Program-made: the position numbers and the translations under genes
Notes under the pieces: generated by a model
The model's database searches: none
Told to the model about the DNA's origin: nothing
The model's input: the letters and a program-made list of their open reading frames with translations, nothing else
Shown: positions 35,202 through 45,871 of the stretch, piece by piece
Layout of the letters: each line of letters begins with the position of its first letter
How positions within the stretch are numbered: position 1 is the stretch's first letter
Source: Legionella septentrionalis
GTDB lineage: Bacteria > Pseudomonadota > Gammaproteobacteria > Legionellales > Legionellaceae
NCBI RefSeq assembly: GCF_003989745.1
Contig: NZ_RZGS01000002.1
Coordinates: 62,001 to 126,000, forward strand
Direction of reading: 5' to 3'
Length of the DNA stretch: 64,000 nucleotides

Positions 35202-37514
35202 ATGAAAAAAATCAGTAAACAATTTGTATTGAGTGTTTTTTGTAGTACAGCGTTAATGTGGTCAGCAGCTGTAAGTGCCGAAAATGGCTTTATCGTGCGG
35301 GATATTAAAGTAATTGGTGCCCAGCGAGTCAGTACCGGGACAGTATTGAATTATCTGCCCGTACAAGTGGGGGAGGAAATTACCCCGGCGTCTACCCCGC
35401 AAATTATCCGCGCTTTATATGATACCGGTTTTTTTCAATCGGTAGTGCTTGAACGCCAGGGAAATACGTTAATTGTCCGAGTTATCGAACGCGCCACCGT
35501 GGGCTCGATCAATGTCACGGGAAATAGCGAAATTCCCAGCGACAAAATGAAGGAAATTCTTAAAGATCTCGGCTTGGTTAAGGGACGTGTATTTCAGCGT
35601 GCTTCTTTGGAACGATTGGAAAAGGAGCTCAAGCAAGCCTATAACGCGCGCGGTAAATACAATGCACGTATTGAATCGAATGTAACGGCCCTTACTGAAA
35701 ACCGCGTAGCCATCAATGTATCCATTTCAGAAGGGCGGGTTTCCCGCATTAAGGAAATCAGGATCATTGGTAACCACGATTTTACGGAAAGCGAGTTGTT
35801 GTCAGAAATGTCGCTGACTACCAGCAATCTGTTTACTTATTTTTCCAAAAAAGACCAATATTCCAAAGCAGCCATGGATGCTTCGCTTGAAGCATTGCGT
35901 TCCTATTATTTAGATCGTGGCTATCTGAAATTCAAGATTGTTTCTTCGCAAGTTTTATTATCACCCGATAAAAAAGACGTATTCATCAATATTCATATCG
36001 AAGAAGGGCCACAATATCATTTTGCAGGTTATGAAATTCGCGGCAAAACAATCCTGCCGCGGGAAAAAATTGACTCATTAATTCAGGTGAGAAAAGGCGA
36101 TGTGTTTTCACGTAAAAAAGTGACGGAAAGCATTTCTGCCGTTGGTCTTGCCTTGGGGGATGTGGGTTTTGGTTTCCCTGCCATCAATGCCGAACCGCAG
36201 ATTGATGAACAAAATAAAACAGTTTTGATTACTTTTGTGATCGATCCAGGCCGCCATGTATACGTGCGCCGCATTAATTTCCACGGCAACACAAAGACTG
36301 GGGATTATGTCCTGCGTAATATCATCCGCCAGCAAGAAGGGGCATTGTTATCACTGCATAATATTAAAGAATCTGAACGGCAATTAAGACTTTTAAGCTA
36401 TTTAAAAAATATCAACGTAAAAACCACACCGGTACCCGAAGCAAATAACCAGGTGGATTTGGATGTTTACTTGGAAGAAGCTCCTTCCGCTGAAGCGAGT
36501 GCGTCGCTAGGCTACGGCACGACCGGGCCGCAGTTTAATGCAGCCTTTGATCAGTATAACTTTATGGGGACTGGGCGTGCAGTCGGATTGGCTTTCAATG
36601 CCAGCAACTGGGGGCAAAATTACTCCTTCAATTATTACAATCCTTTCTACACCAATACAGGTATCGGACGTGGCGTCAATTTGTATTTCCAAACCGTTGA
36701 TCCAAAACAATTGGATGTCGCAGCTTATAGCTCGGATCGTTTCGGGGGCGATGTAAATTACAATATCTTGCTCAGCGAAAACAGCAGCATGCAACTGGGG
36801 TATGGGTATCAAGGTTTAAATATTAAATCGGTAGGGACGGTGCAGCAAATTCAAAATTTTGTGGATTTGTATGGTCGTAATTTTGACCAAATCCGTTTGA
36901 GTTCCGGATGGAACCGCAATACCTACGATCAAATGCCTTATCCTACCCGCGGCACGAATCAGCAAGCGGGTTTGCTGGTGGCTCTTCCTGGTTCGTCGGA
37001 TTCATTTAAATATTATAAAACTTCTTACCTTGCCAAAATGTATTATCCAATAACGCGTGGATTTATCTTTACGGCCCTGGGTAATGTGGCTTATGGCAAT
37101 ACATTTAATAATCAAGGGTTGCCGTTTTTTGAAAACTATTTTGCGGGGGGTATTGCACAACCTGGGCAGGTACGTGGATACGAGAGTTACTCGTTGGGGC
37201 CACAAGACAATACAGGGCGTGCTTTAGGTGCTAACTTCCTGGTAAATGGCAGTGCCGGATTAATTTTACCTTATCCATTAAGTCGGGATAATGTGCGCAC
37301 CACGCTCTTTGTCGATGCGGGTAACGTTTTTGTAAGGGGAACGCCGGTTGCATTAGCAGGAACTGATGCAGGCCCGTTGCGTTACTCTACCGGCGTATCG
37401 GTTGAGTGGCGCTCACCCTTTGGGCCTTTGGCATTCAGTGTAGCTCAAGCATTGAACGCGCAGCCTACCGATGAAAAGCAATTTTTCCAATTTACCTTAT
37501 CATCGAGTTTTTAA
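35202..37514 (+). CDS. bamA: Outer-membrane protein assembly factor BamA
   Basis: 770-residue outer-membrane insertase. A signal peptide (to about VSAENG) is followed by five POTRA domains (about residues 24-425; IVRDIKVIGAQRVS opens the first, HVYVRRINFHGNTKTGDYVLRN the fifth) and a 16-stranded barrel. The barrel carries the loop-6 motif VRGYE (residues near 652), and the protein ends in aromatic F. BamA inserts beta-barrel proteins, including the putative polysaccharide porin further along this window. It is upstream of skp as usual. Confidence 0.97.
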   Translation: MKKISKQFVLSVFCSTALMWSAAVSAENGFIVRDIKVIGAQRVSTGTVLNYLPVQVGEEITPASTPQIIRALYDTGFFQSVVLERQGNTLIVRVIERATVGSINVTGNSEIPSDKMKEILKDLGLVKGRVFQRASLERLEKELKQAYNARGKYNARIESNVTALTENRVAINVSISEGRVSRIKEIRIIGNHDFTESELLSEMSLTTSNLFTYFSKKDQYSKAAMDASLEALRSYYLDRGYLKFKIVSSQVLLSPDKKDVFINIHIEEGPQYHFAGYEIRGKTILPREKIDSLIQVRKGDVFSRKKVTESISAVGLALGDVGFGFPAINAEPQIDEQNKTVLITFVIDPGRHVYVRRINFHGNTKTGDYVLRNIIRQQEGALLSLHNIKESERQLRLLSYLKNINVKTTPVPEANNQVDLDVYLEEAPSAEASASLGYGTTGPQFNAAFDQYNFMGTGRAVGLAFNASNWGQNYSFNYYNPFYTNTGIGRGVNLYFQTVDPKQLDVAAYSSDRFGGDVNYNILLSENSSMQLGYGYQGLNIKSVGTVQQIQNFVDLYGRNFDQIRLSSGWNRNTYDQMPYPTRGTNQQAGLLVALPGSSDSFKYYKTSYLAKMYYPITRGFIFTALGNVAYGNTFNNQGLPFFENYFAGGIAQPGQVRGYESYSLGPQDNTGRALGANFLVNGSAGLILPYPLSRDNVRTTLFVDAGNVFVRGTPVALAGTDAGPLRYSTGVSVEWRSPFGPLAFSVAQALNAQPTDEKQFFQFTLSSSF

Positions 37515-37715
37515 AAGAATGGGCGTCAATTTATCGCAACGGATAATGAATTGTGCTAGCATTTATAACCCTGACCTGTGGATTTGGGAAAGCTGGTTCA
37601 CAGGAGGCAGGCCATTGCAAATCATTTTGTGAGAAGCCCTGTAGCCTACTAAAGTGATGTTGCGAGCATCTTGTTTTGAGTTTATTTGTATGTCTTTCAA
37701 TCGGGAGTAAAAATA

Positions 37716-38216
37716 ATGAAGCGATTAGGTAGCGTTATTATAGCGTTAATGTTTACATTAGGATGCGCCAGTGCATTCGCTGAAGGCACAAAGATTGGCG
37801 TGGTGGATTTGCAAAAGATCATGCAAACTTCAACGCAAATGAAAGCCATCCAGGAAAAACTGGAAAAGGAATTTAAGCCGCGTCGCGATAAGTTAGTCGC
37901 TGTAGAAGAAAACTTGAAAAAGGATATGGAAAAGTTCAAGCGCGACAGTGCAGTGATGAGCCAGTCTCAACGTAAAGAACTCGAGAAGAAGATTGTTAGC
38001 ACACAACAAAAATTCGAAAGAGAAGGCCAACAATACCAGCAAGAGTTAAGCACGGCACACAATGAAGCAATGGAAGACTTTTATAATAAAATCAGAGCGG
38101 CTATTGCTAAAGTAGCAGAAACTGAAAAGTTCGACATCGTGTTGCAAAAAGATGCTGCTCCATTCAGTTCTGAGAAGCTTGATGTAACCAGCAAGGTAAT
38201 GCAAGCTATTGGCTAA
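37716..38216 (+). CDS. skp: Periplasmic chaperone Skp/OmpH
   Basis: 166-residue OmpH/Skp protein with a signal peptide (MKRLGSVIIALMFTLG, cleavage near AFAEG). The helical tentacles contain QKIMQTSTQMKAIQEKLEKE and repeated Lys/Glu/Gln heptads, and the terminal strand DIVLQKDAAPF is typical. It holds unfolded outer-membrane proteins for BamA. GGGAG sits ahead of the ATG at 37716; an earlier Met is less likely since it would disrupt the signal peptide. lpxD, which nearly always follows skp, is not here; a large hairpin occupies the gap instead. Confidence 0.94.
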   Translation: MKRLGSVIIALMFTLGCASAFAEGTKIGVVDLQKIMQTSTQMKAIQEKLEKEFKPRRDKLVAVEENLKKDMEKFKRDSAVMSQSQRKELEKKIVSTQQKFEREGQQYQQELSTAHNEAMEDFYNKIRAAIAKVAETEKFDIVLQKDAAPFSSEKLDVTSKVMQAIG

Positions 38217-38238
38217 TCTATATTCTAATGATTGATGT

Positions 38239-38286
38239 TGCAACTCTTTCAGTATGTGCAAATAAGCACAAGCTGAAAGAGTTGCA
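38239..38286. terminator. Long nested hairpin between skp and fabZ
   Basis: Perfect 14-bp outer stem (TGCAACTCTTTCAG at 38239-38252, CTGAAAGAGTTGCA at 38273-38286). Its loop contains a second stem GTGC-aaataa-GCAC. No T-run follows. It may end bamA-skp transcription, but its size and internal stem also fit a structured RNA or a recombination remnant at the site where lpxD is usual. Confidence 0.6.
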
Positions 38287-38441
38287 TCTGTGTTGATGTC
38301 GTTGTTCCTCTTTGATTTTATTCCTCCTTAGTGGGCAGTGATGATGTAAATACAAATTACTGAAATTTGAGCATGTGATGCTCTGTGTCACCTTTAACAT
38401 AATTAGGTTAATAAACTTAAGAACCAAGCGAGACATAAGTT

Positions 38442-38900
38442 ATGAATGGATCTGTGGATATTAATAAAGTTCTGAAGTTACTGCCTCATCGGTATCCCTT
38501 CATTCTAGTGGATAAGGTTTTGGATTATAAGGAATTCGATTATTTGGTGGCGATAAAAAATGTAACCATTAACGAGCCTTTTTTTACAGGGCACTTCCCG
38601 GGTAATCCAATTATGCCTGGGGTTTTAATGCTGGAATCATTGGCGCAAGCCAGTGCAATCTTATCCAATTTGTCGCGCACGGCTTCGGAAGGTCATGAAT
38701 TTTTATATTTTTTTGCCGGAATTGACAAAGCCAGATTTAAGCAAGTGGTTACCCCGGGCGATCAATTGCGGCTTGAAGTTAAGCTGATAGGGCAGAAACG
38801 AGATTTTTGGCGTATGCAAGGTGAAGCTTATGTTGGTGATAAACTGGCTTGTTCTGCGGAATTAATGAGTGCGGCGAAGGAAATAAAAAGTGATAAGTGA
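38442..38900 (+). CDS. fabZ: 3-hydroxyacyl-ACP dehydratase FabZ
   Basis: 152-residue hot-dog fold dehydratase of fatty acid synthesis. The signature [13 protein letters not shown] and the active-site helix [23 protein letters not shown] (His and Glu catalytic) are intact. [18 protein letters not shown] is the usual third block. Its last bases overlap lpxA, so FabZ and LpxA, which compete for 3-hydroxyacyl-ACP, are co-translated. Full length. Confidence 0.97.
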   Translation: MNGSVDINKVLKLLPHRYPFILVDKVLDYKEFDYLVAIKNVTINEPFFTGHFPGNPIMPGVLMLESLAQASAILSNLSRTASEGHEFLYFFAGIDKARFKQVVTPGDQLRLEVKLIGQKRDFWRMQGEAYVGDKLACSAELMSAAKEIKSDK

Positions 38901-39660
38901 GAATGCAATAATCCATCCTTCAGCAAAGCTGGCTAAAGGCGTAACAGTAGGCCCAGGCACCATTATTGGTGCTGATGTTGAAATTGGCGAGGATACTTGG
39001 GTAGGTCCGCATGTGGTTATCCAGGGACCAACCGTCATTGGTAAAAATAATAAGATTTTTCAGTTTGCCTCTGTGGGTGATGAACCACAAGATATTACTT
39101 ATAAAGGCGAGCCGACCAGACTTGAAATCGGGGATAATAATATCATTCGCGAGTTTTGCATGATAAGCCGCGGTACTGTCAAAGGCGGTGGCTTGACTCG
39201 TTTGGGGAATGATAATTTTTTAATGGCATATACCCACATCGGTCACGATTGCATGGTGGGCAATCATGTCATTATGGTGAATTATTCAGCTTTATCCGGG
39301 CATGTGATCGTGCAGGATTATGCCAATATTGGCGCATACGCGGCGGTACACCAATTTTGCCATATTGGCGCTTATGCTTTTATTGCACGCGCTACGTATG
39401 TGACCAAGGATGTATTACCCTATGTAATGATTGCCGGACATTCCACTTCAGCTTGCGGCATCAATACGGTGGGTTTACGCCGTCGCGGATTTTCTTCCGC
39501 TGCAATTGATTGTTTGCGCCGGGCTTATAAGATCATCTTCCGTAAAGGATTGACAGTTCAGCAAGCCATAGCCGAACTTGAGGTATTACAGAAGGATTGC
39601 CCTGAGGTTGTGCCGATGATTGATGCTCTTAATCAATCAACCCGCGGTATAGTAAGATAA
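38890..39660 (+). CDS. lpxA: UDP-N-acetylglucosamine acyltransferase LpxA
   Basis: 256-residue left-handed beta-helix acyltransferase, the first step of lipid A synthesis. It starts at GTG 38890 inside the fabZ end, with AAGGAA upstream. Hexapeptide repeats run over residues 8-185, with the catalytic His in HIGHDCMVGN (E. coli AHDCTVGN, His125). The C-terminal helical domain begins GLRRRGFSSAAIDCLRRAY. The usual GGxxAVHQF reads GAYAAVHQF, a mild change. It is followed by crcB, not lpxB, with a 1-bp stop/start overlap. Confidence 0.95.
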   Translation: MISENAIIHPSAKLAKGVTVGPGTIIGADVEIGEDTWVGPHVVIQGPTVIGKNNKIFQFASVGDEPQDITYKGEPTRLEIGDNNIIREFCMISRGTVKGGGLTRLGNDNFLMAYTHIGHDCMVGNHVIMVNYSALSGHVIVQDYANIGAYAAVHQFCHIGAYAFIARATYVTKDVLPYVMIAGHSTSACGINTVGLRRRGFSSAAIDCLRRAYKIIFRKGLTVQQAIAELEVLQKDCPEVVPMIDALNQSTRGIVR

Positions 39661-40048
39661 TGTGGTTCTCTGCCGCTATTGCTGTTGCTAGCGGTGGCGC
39701 ATTAGGCGCGCTTTCACGTTTTGGCACTGTATTTCTAAGTCAAACCTTGCTGAAGACGCGTTTCCCAGTGGGAACTTTACTGGTTAATTGCCTGGGCTCA
39801 TTTTTAATTGGTTTGCTCATGCATTTGTTCTTAGAACGTTATGCTGACCAGGCGCACTGGCGTTTGTTTTGGGTTGTGGGTTTTTTAGGCGCATACACTA
39901 CATTTTCCAGTTATGCCTGGGAAACTTGGGTACTTTATGAAAATGGCCAATGGCTTGGTGCAGTGTTAAATATTATGCTTAACAATTGCATGACTCTGTT
40001 ATTGGTATTGATAGGTATACAATCTGGACGTTGGCTTGGGGGAGTATA

Positions 40049-40049
<1 letters not shown>
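39660..40049 (+). CDS. crcB: Fluoride channel CrcB/Fluc
   Basis: 129-residue four-helix fluoride exporter. Typical blocks are GGALGALSRFG, FPVGTLLVNCLGSFLIGLL (pore Asn) and the central VVGFLGAYTTFSSYAWE (Phe box and Thr/Ser track; this helix break binds Na+). It overlaps lpxA upstream and the DUF190 gene downstream by single bases. A fluoride riboswitch would not be expected inside this operon, and none was seen. CrcB paired with DUF190 is a frequent arrangement in bacteria. Confidence 0.94.
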
Positions 40050-41624
<1,575 letters not shown>

Positions 41625-41670
41625 TTTTGCAGCCAAGGCCGTATGCAGGCTAATTTATCGATTCGTGCCA

Positions 41671-41703
41671 GCATCCTTTAAACCGTTGCAGGCTAAAGGG
41701 TGC
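41671..41703. terminator. Hairpin between convergent serS and maf
   Basis: 10-bp stem GCATCCTTTA (41671-41680) / TAAAGGGTGC (41694-41703) with one G-T pair and a 13-nt loop, in the 83-bp convergent gap. Terminator-like but without a clear T-run. Confidence 0.5.
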
Positions 41704-41707
41704 GCAT

Positions 41708-42310
41708 TTACGCGATAGTCACTATTTCCAGGGAAAGCAACGCATTGACCAAAGATTGCAAGGGTAAACCCATGATGGTGCTTTCCGCACCGCTAACTTC
41801 CTTGAATAACCATTTGGCCATGCCTTCGTAATGATATGAGCCGCAACTTTGGTAAGGTTGCTCCTGGTGAAGGTAAGCTTGAATGGTTGACATGCTAAGT
41901 GTATGCATGGTCAGTTCGGGGCATTCTTCCTGCTGCCAGATAATTCGGTTATTTTTGGCTATACAAACGGCTGTGAATAATTGGTGTTTTTTCCCACTCA
42001 ACCGCTGCAGCTGGCCCACTGCATTGGCATGGGTAATCGGTTTGTCAAAATACTCATTATCCAGTATGCACAATTGATCGGCCGCAATAACAGCAGTATC
42101 AGGAAAACGTTTGCTGACAGTCAAGGCTTTCTCATGGGCAAGTGTTACTGCCAATGATAACCAATCTTTCTTAAAATCATTTTTTACCGCTGTTTCATCA
42201 ACCCCTGACGGGATGATTTTAAAATCCAGCCCCACGCTTTTAAGCAAATGTTGCCTGCTTTTTGACCCTGAAGCCAAGATGATTGGTTCTTGATGAATTA
42301 AATCAAACAT
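41708..42310 (-). CDS. Maf-family nucleotide pyrophosphatase (YceF-like)
   Basis: 200-residue house-cleaning NTP pyrophosphatase. The Maf start ILASGSKSRQHLLKSVGL, VDET, the catalytic Asp in AVIAADQLCILD and the terminal GLPLQSLVNAL are clear. It resembles E. coli YceF (7-methyl-GTP pyrophosphatase) more than YhdE, notably DQLCILDNEYFDKPIT and the late GSYHYEG. The start at 42310 agrees with the family and overlaps the ZIP gene stop by 8 bp. The downstream yceD-rpmF neighbours seen with yceF elsewhere are absent. Confidence 0.9.
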   Translation of the reverse strand: MFDLIHQEPIILASGSKSRQHLLKSVGLDFKIIPSGVDETAVKNDFKKDWLSLAVTLAHEKALTVSKRFPDTAVIAADQLCILDNEYFDKPITHANAVGQLQRLSGKKHQLFTAVCIAKNNRIIWQQEECPELTMHTLSMSTIQAYLHQEQPYQSCGSYHYEGMAKWLFKEVSGAESTIMGLPLQSLVNALLSLEIVTIA

Positions 42311-43058
42311 AAGCAGCCACCGATGCCATGAGTAAAAATCCAATGATGACAAAACTAAAGTCGCGCAGATTACAGCAGCGCTCTACCATGACACAGCGCT
42401 CCAGACCATGCAATGTCCCCAGGTATAAAAACGTCCCTGCAGAAATGGAAACCAGGATTGGATCAAATAAAGAATTGGTTTCAACTCCCTGCTCAAAATA
42501 CCAGCCTAAAAATATACCTAATGGCGTCATTAATGCAAAAATCAGAAAAAAGATTAAGCTTTGCCGGGTAGATAATGAACTTTTATTCAATTGTACGGCA
42601 ATGGCAAAACTCTCCGCCCATTTATGGGTGATGATGGCGAGGAAAAGCATGATGATTACGGATAAATCATGGGTAAATCCCAAGGCAGTAGCAAGCACCA
42701 AAGAGTGGATGGACAACATGAGCCAGGCGAGTAAGGCAAATGCAGGATGATTGCCATCATGATGATGATAGAGTTCTTTGCCAAGATGCTCAAACCATAA
42801 GAAAATCAGAAAAGTAAGTCCGGTAATAATATAAGCGAAAGGGTACTCATAACCCATGGCGTTGAACATGGCATTGGATTCAGGAAGCATATGCAACAGT
42901 GCCGCACCCAGAAAAACGCCGGTAGCCAAGGTTTCACCTAAAGGAAAATCAAAATGTTCGCCATGGTGTTTGCGTTTTTTGAAAGGGTACCAGCCGGCTA
43001 GCAAGATGACGGCCAGTATGCTTAGAGCAAAAAAAAGTTTTAGGGTGGAAGTTGCCAT
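42303..43058 (-). CDS. ZIP family metal transporter
   Basis: 251-residue membrane protein with about seven or eight transmembrane segments. A His-rich cytosolic loop lies between helices III and IV (KELYHHHDGNHPAF). The conserved metal pocket is IITHKWAESFAIAVQL (His-Lys-x-x-Glu, the family HNxxEG-like motif) with helix V continuing. The N-terminal KKRKHHGEHF adds another possible metal-binding patch. ZIP proteins bring Zn2+, Fe2+ or Mn2+ into the cytosol; the ion cannot be told here. Coupled by overlap to maf downstream. Confidence 0.88.
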   Translation of the reverse strand: MATSTLKLFFALSILAVILLAGWYPFKKRKHHGEHFDFPLGETLATGVFLGAALLHMLPESNAMFNAMGYEYPFAYIITGLTFLIFLWFEHLGKELYHHHDGNHPAFALLAWLMLSIHSLVLATALGFTHDLSVIIMLFLAIITHKWAESFAIAVQLNKSSLSTRQSLIFFLIFALMTPLGIFLGWYFEQGVETNSLFDPILVSISAGTFLYLGTLHGLERCVMVERCCNLRDFSFVIIGFLLMASVAAYV

Positions 43059-43153
43059 GTTTCTGTAATCCTAAGAACAAATTTGAGGGCATTAAAAGTA
43101 AATGTTATGGCAGTTATGAAAAGAATTGCACACAAGAATAATTTGCCTGTTAA

Positions 43154-43182
43154 ATAATATTTTCGCACATTTTATTTAGCAA
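43154..43182 (-). promoter_or_regulatory. Putative promoter for the ZIP-maf pair
   Basis: On the minus strand, TTGCTA (43182-43177), 17 bp, TATTAT (43159-43154), about 96 bp before the ZIP start. This is the best -35/-10 pair in the 235-bp gap; no conserved ORF was found in that gap. Confidence 0.45.
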
Positions 43183-43293
43183 GGGGAATTTATTCTTTTT
43201 TACTGCATATTAGATAGAAAAGAAGGCTCGTCATGGGTAAAAATAAGGGTAATGGCACAAATAATCTTTCGGTGGTATTCCTGCTACCAATTT

Positions 43294-44283
43294 CTATAAT
43301 GCTTCTTTAATAATTTCCATGGGTTCAACTAAGCTGTAATTATTAAATCGTCCCCAGTAAAGAGCAATAGCACGAATCATTTCCGGCTTTAAATATTGGC
43401 GAATGTCCATTTGACTGGTATAGACAGCAATGGCTTCTTGCTTCTTTTTTATAAACTTATCGATGTTGATAAAAACATTAGGCCTAAAATCAACGGTGCT
43501 TGACGGAGACAGATAGCTGAATAAATTGGGTACGGTACGGCATGCGATGACTGTTGCCTGATAAGTGCTTCTGTGATCCTGGTGGTAATCGAAGATAGAA
43601 TGCGTATACACATGCGTCGGTTTGACTTGCTCAACCACGGTTTCAATAAACTGAATCGTTTCTATACCATTATCTATTTTGGTGTCAAAAAAATCGCCTA
43701 AAAAAAGTTTTGCACCTTGAAGTTGTGCCGCTTTTTGTGCTTCTCGCTTTCTAACTTCCGGATCCCCACCAAATCCCCCCATACTTAAAGTCAGGATGTT
43801 AATATCACTGCCTTCGGATTTTAAGCGCGCCAAAGTTCCGCCGCAGCCAAATTCTACATCATCAGGATGTGCGCCTATGGCGAGAACAACTTTATTATTT
43901 TTAGCTTTTTTTAATTTTGATTCTTCGGCTAATTCTAAGGCACGTGTTACAAATTCTTTTTTATCCAGCGGCTTAAAAAATAAGCCATCAGCATGATACT
44001 TCATGGCTGTTAAAATAAAATCCACTTTAATATTTTCTGCAATGATTAAAATGGCTGTGGAGGGGTTGGATTTTTTTACTAACCTTGTAATATGGAGATC
44101 ATTGATTTCAGATACATTAATATCGGTAATCACCAAGTCCCAATCCCTAATAACCGCTTGTTTTTTAGCTTCCTGGTTATCTGCTACATGGGTTATCTCT
44201 GCCTTTGGTTGTATCCATTCTATGATCTTTTGAGCAAGAGCAAGATCCGGTTCGATGAGTAAAATTTTATAGAATTTTTTCAA
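43294..44283 (-). CDS. Response-regulator receiver domain fused to PIG-L deacetylase
   Basis: 329 residues. Residues 4-120 form a CheY-like receiver: acidic Glu11/Asp13, the phospho-acceptor Asp54 (VITDIN) and Lys104 (FFKP) are kept, while the switch Thr/Ser position appears to be Ile/Ala (IIAEN). Residues 132-329 form a PIG-L/LmbE zinc deacetylase with the metal motif AHPDD (residues 138-142), GGTLARL and the second metal/catalytic region YHQDHRSTY. PIG-L enzymes remove acetyl groups from GlcNAc-containing substrates. A TTG start at 44283 is preceded by AAGGA. It is the last gene of the polysaccharide operon, 33 bp after the phosphatase. No histidine kinase is nearby. Confidence 0.88.
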   Translation of the reverse strand: MKKFYKILLIEPDLALAQKIIEWIQPKAEITHVADNQEAKKQAVIRDWDLVITDINVSEINDLHITRLVKKSNPSTAILIIAENIKVDFILTAMKYHADGLFFKPLDKKEFVTRALELAEESKLKKAKNNKVVLAIGAHPDDVEFGCGGTLARLKSEGSDINILTLSMGGFGGDPEVRKREAQKAAQLQGAKLFLGDFFDTKIDNGIETIQFIETVVEQVKPTHVYTHSIFDYHQDHRSTYQATVIACRTVPNLFSYLSPSSTVDFRPNVFINIDKFIKKKQEAIAVYTSQMDIRQYLKPEMIRAIALYWGRFNNYSLVEPMEIIKEAL

Positions 44284-44316
44284 GTTATGTCCTTATGCGG
44301 TCACTCTTAAGTTCGA

Positions 44317-44901
44317 TTACAAATCCAATTTAATTATTTCACCATTCATAATGGGGTTTAAAGTTTCCAGTTTACGAAATAAACGCATCCAGTTTGCATC
44401 AGGAGTAAATGAGTGGGTTAAGCCTAATTGAAAAGCCTTAAAAAATTGGCCATGTCCAATGGCTATGACAAAACCTCTCATTTTTAATACTGCCTGGTAA
44501 AAAGCAAATACGCGCTTTAAAAAATCGGCAAAGGATTCTGCATCCTTACCGTCACAAAAAAGAGGATCACATTTCTGCCAATATTCTTTGATATTAGCTT
44601 GAATTTCGGCTTGACTCAGTTCGCCAAGTCGTTGTGATGATAAATACGCAAACTCTTGAATGGGCAAATTAATCGTAGGCGTTTTCGGCCACTTTTGCGT
44701 AAAAAATTCACTAGTTTGTTGGGCACGGATTACAGGAGAAACAATAAATAAATCCGGCTGCCTAAGAATTTGCGCAGCACTTTTTCGGGCTTGTTCTATG
44801 CCGCGTGCAGTTAAACACGTTTCATTAGGTGTTTTACTCCAGGTACCAGAATTTACTTCCGTTTCACCATGGCGTATCAGCCAAAGATTTAAATCTGGCA
44901 T
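44317..44901 (-). CDS. Histidine phosphatase family protein
   Basis: 194-residue member of the phosphoglycerate mutase-like superfamily. The catalytic RHGETE (residues 10-15) carries the phospho-accepting His, and VIRAQQTSEFF and AIGHGQFF complete the active site. It could act on a small phosphate or a phosphoprotein (SixA-like); a role in removing a sugar phosphate in the polysaccharide pathway is inferred from the operon. The start at 44901 has GGAAGG upstream and overlaps the ATP-grasp stop by 13 bp. Confidence 0.86.
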   Translation of the reverse strand: MPDLNLWLIRHGETEVNSGTWSKTPNETCLTARGIEQARKSAAQILRQPDLFIVSPVIRAQQTSEFFTQKWPKTPTINLPIQEFAYLSSQRLGELSQAEIQANIKEYWQKCDPLFCDGKDAESFADFLKRVFAFYQAVLKMRGFVIAIGHGQFFKAFQLGLTHSFTPDANWMRLFRKLETLNPIMNGEIIKLDL

Positions 44902-45857
44902 AGTGCCTTCCATTCATCGATTGCAAAAAAATGCTCTGTCCAATAACGCACTACCATTAATTCCCTGAAGGGAAGCAAGGATGCGCCTAAAGGTTTGCCC
45001 AGTAAATCATCAATAAGCAATTTGGGGATATCAATTCCGGCGGCTGCGGTTAAGGGTAATGTTCCAGGGAATCTTGGGTTTATTTCCAAGAGCTTGAATT
45101 CTTTACTGGCATTAGCTTTAAATTGTATGTTTGCTACGTAGGTTATCCCTGTCTTTTGGGCGATATTTAACGCTTTTTCGATTAATTCAGGATTATTTTT
45201 GGTTTGCGAAGCAACAGCAATCCCAGAATCAATTTTCATTCTTAAACGAGGTACTGCAGCCAAAACATGGCCTGTCGTGCTTACATACACATCCACCGAA
45301 TATTCATCACCGGGGAGTAATTCTTGAATGATATAACTTCCGTCTTTAGGAAGACGGTTTAAGGCGGAAGGATTCGCAATCATTGTAGCTCCATGGGAGC
45401 CAGCACCCATGCGTGGTTTTGCAAAACAGGGGAAATTGAATTGTGAGGCATTAAATCCTTCATCATATAATTGGAAAGCAGGTGTCACACCAGTTTCTTT
45501 ACAAAAATTCAATAACTTATATTTATCACGGCATAATTCCAAGCAGGGCAGAGGACTTAAGGGTATTTTTATCCCTGCTGTCGTGAAATCTGCTTTATGT
45601 TTGGCAATATGGGATAATTCTGCATCAACTGTCGGGATGAGTAACTCGATTGAGTGTTGTAAACAAAGCTTAAGTAAGGTAGAGGCAAACCCGGGATCCT
45701 TGCCGGCGGGAATAATAACCCTATTTTTTGCAGGAACAAGGTATAAGCCTGCTGCACAAGGGTCTATATCAGCCATGACCAATTCATGCAGTTGTGACAG
45801 GCTTTTCCAGACGCTCACTGCGGCTGCTCCGCCTGCGCCCGTAATTAAAATTTTCAT
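44889..45857 (-). CDS. ATP-grasp domain ligase
   Basis: 322-residue protein of the ATP-grasp superfamily. The N-terminal preATP-grasp Rossmann unit begins MKILITGAGGAAAVSVWKSL. The ATP-binding lids contain FAKPRMGAGSHG and IIQELLPGDEYSVDVYVS, and the magnesium-binding ending is LLEINPRFPGTL. It belongs near carbamoyl-phosphate-synthase-like ligases (PylC/CarB-like) found in cell-surface and natural product loci. It would join a carboxylate to an amine or similar; the substrate is unknown. Fourteen bases separate it from the barrel protein upstream, and it overlaps the phosphatase downstream. Confidence 0.82.
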   Translation of the reverse strand: MKILITGAGGAAAVSVWKSLSQLHELVMADIDPCAAGLYLVPAKNRVIIPAGKDPGFASTLLKLCLQHSIELLIPTVDAELSHIAKHKADFTTAGIKIPLSPLPCLELCRDKYKLLNFCKETGVTPAFQLYDEGFNASQFNFPCFAKPRMGAGSHGATMIANPSALNRLPKDGSYIIQELLPGDEYSVDVYVSTTGHVLAAVPRLRMKIDSGIAVASQTKNNPELIEKALNIAQKTGITYVANIQFKANASKEFKLLEINPRFPGTLPLTAAAGIDIPKLLIDDLLGKPLGASLLPFRELMVVRYWTEHFFAIDEWKALCQI

Positions 45858-45871
45858 CGCAGCTCCCTATG

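Noticed and set aside
43233..43310. 25-codon ORF in the ZIP/PIG-L gap
   Set aside because: Too short, overlaps the deacetylase end, no ribosome site.
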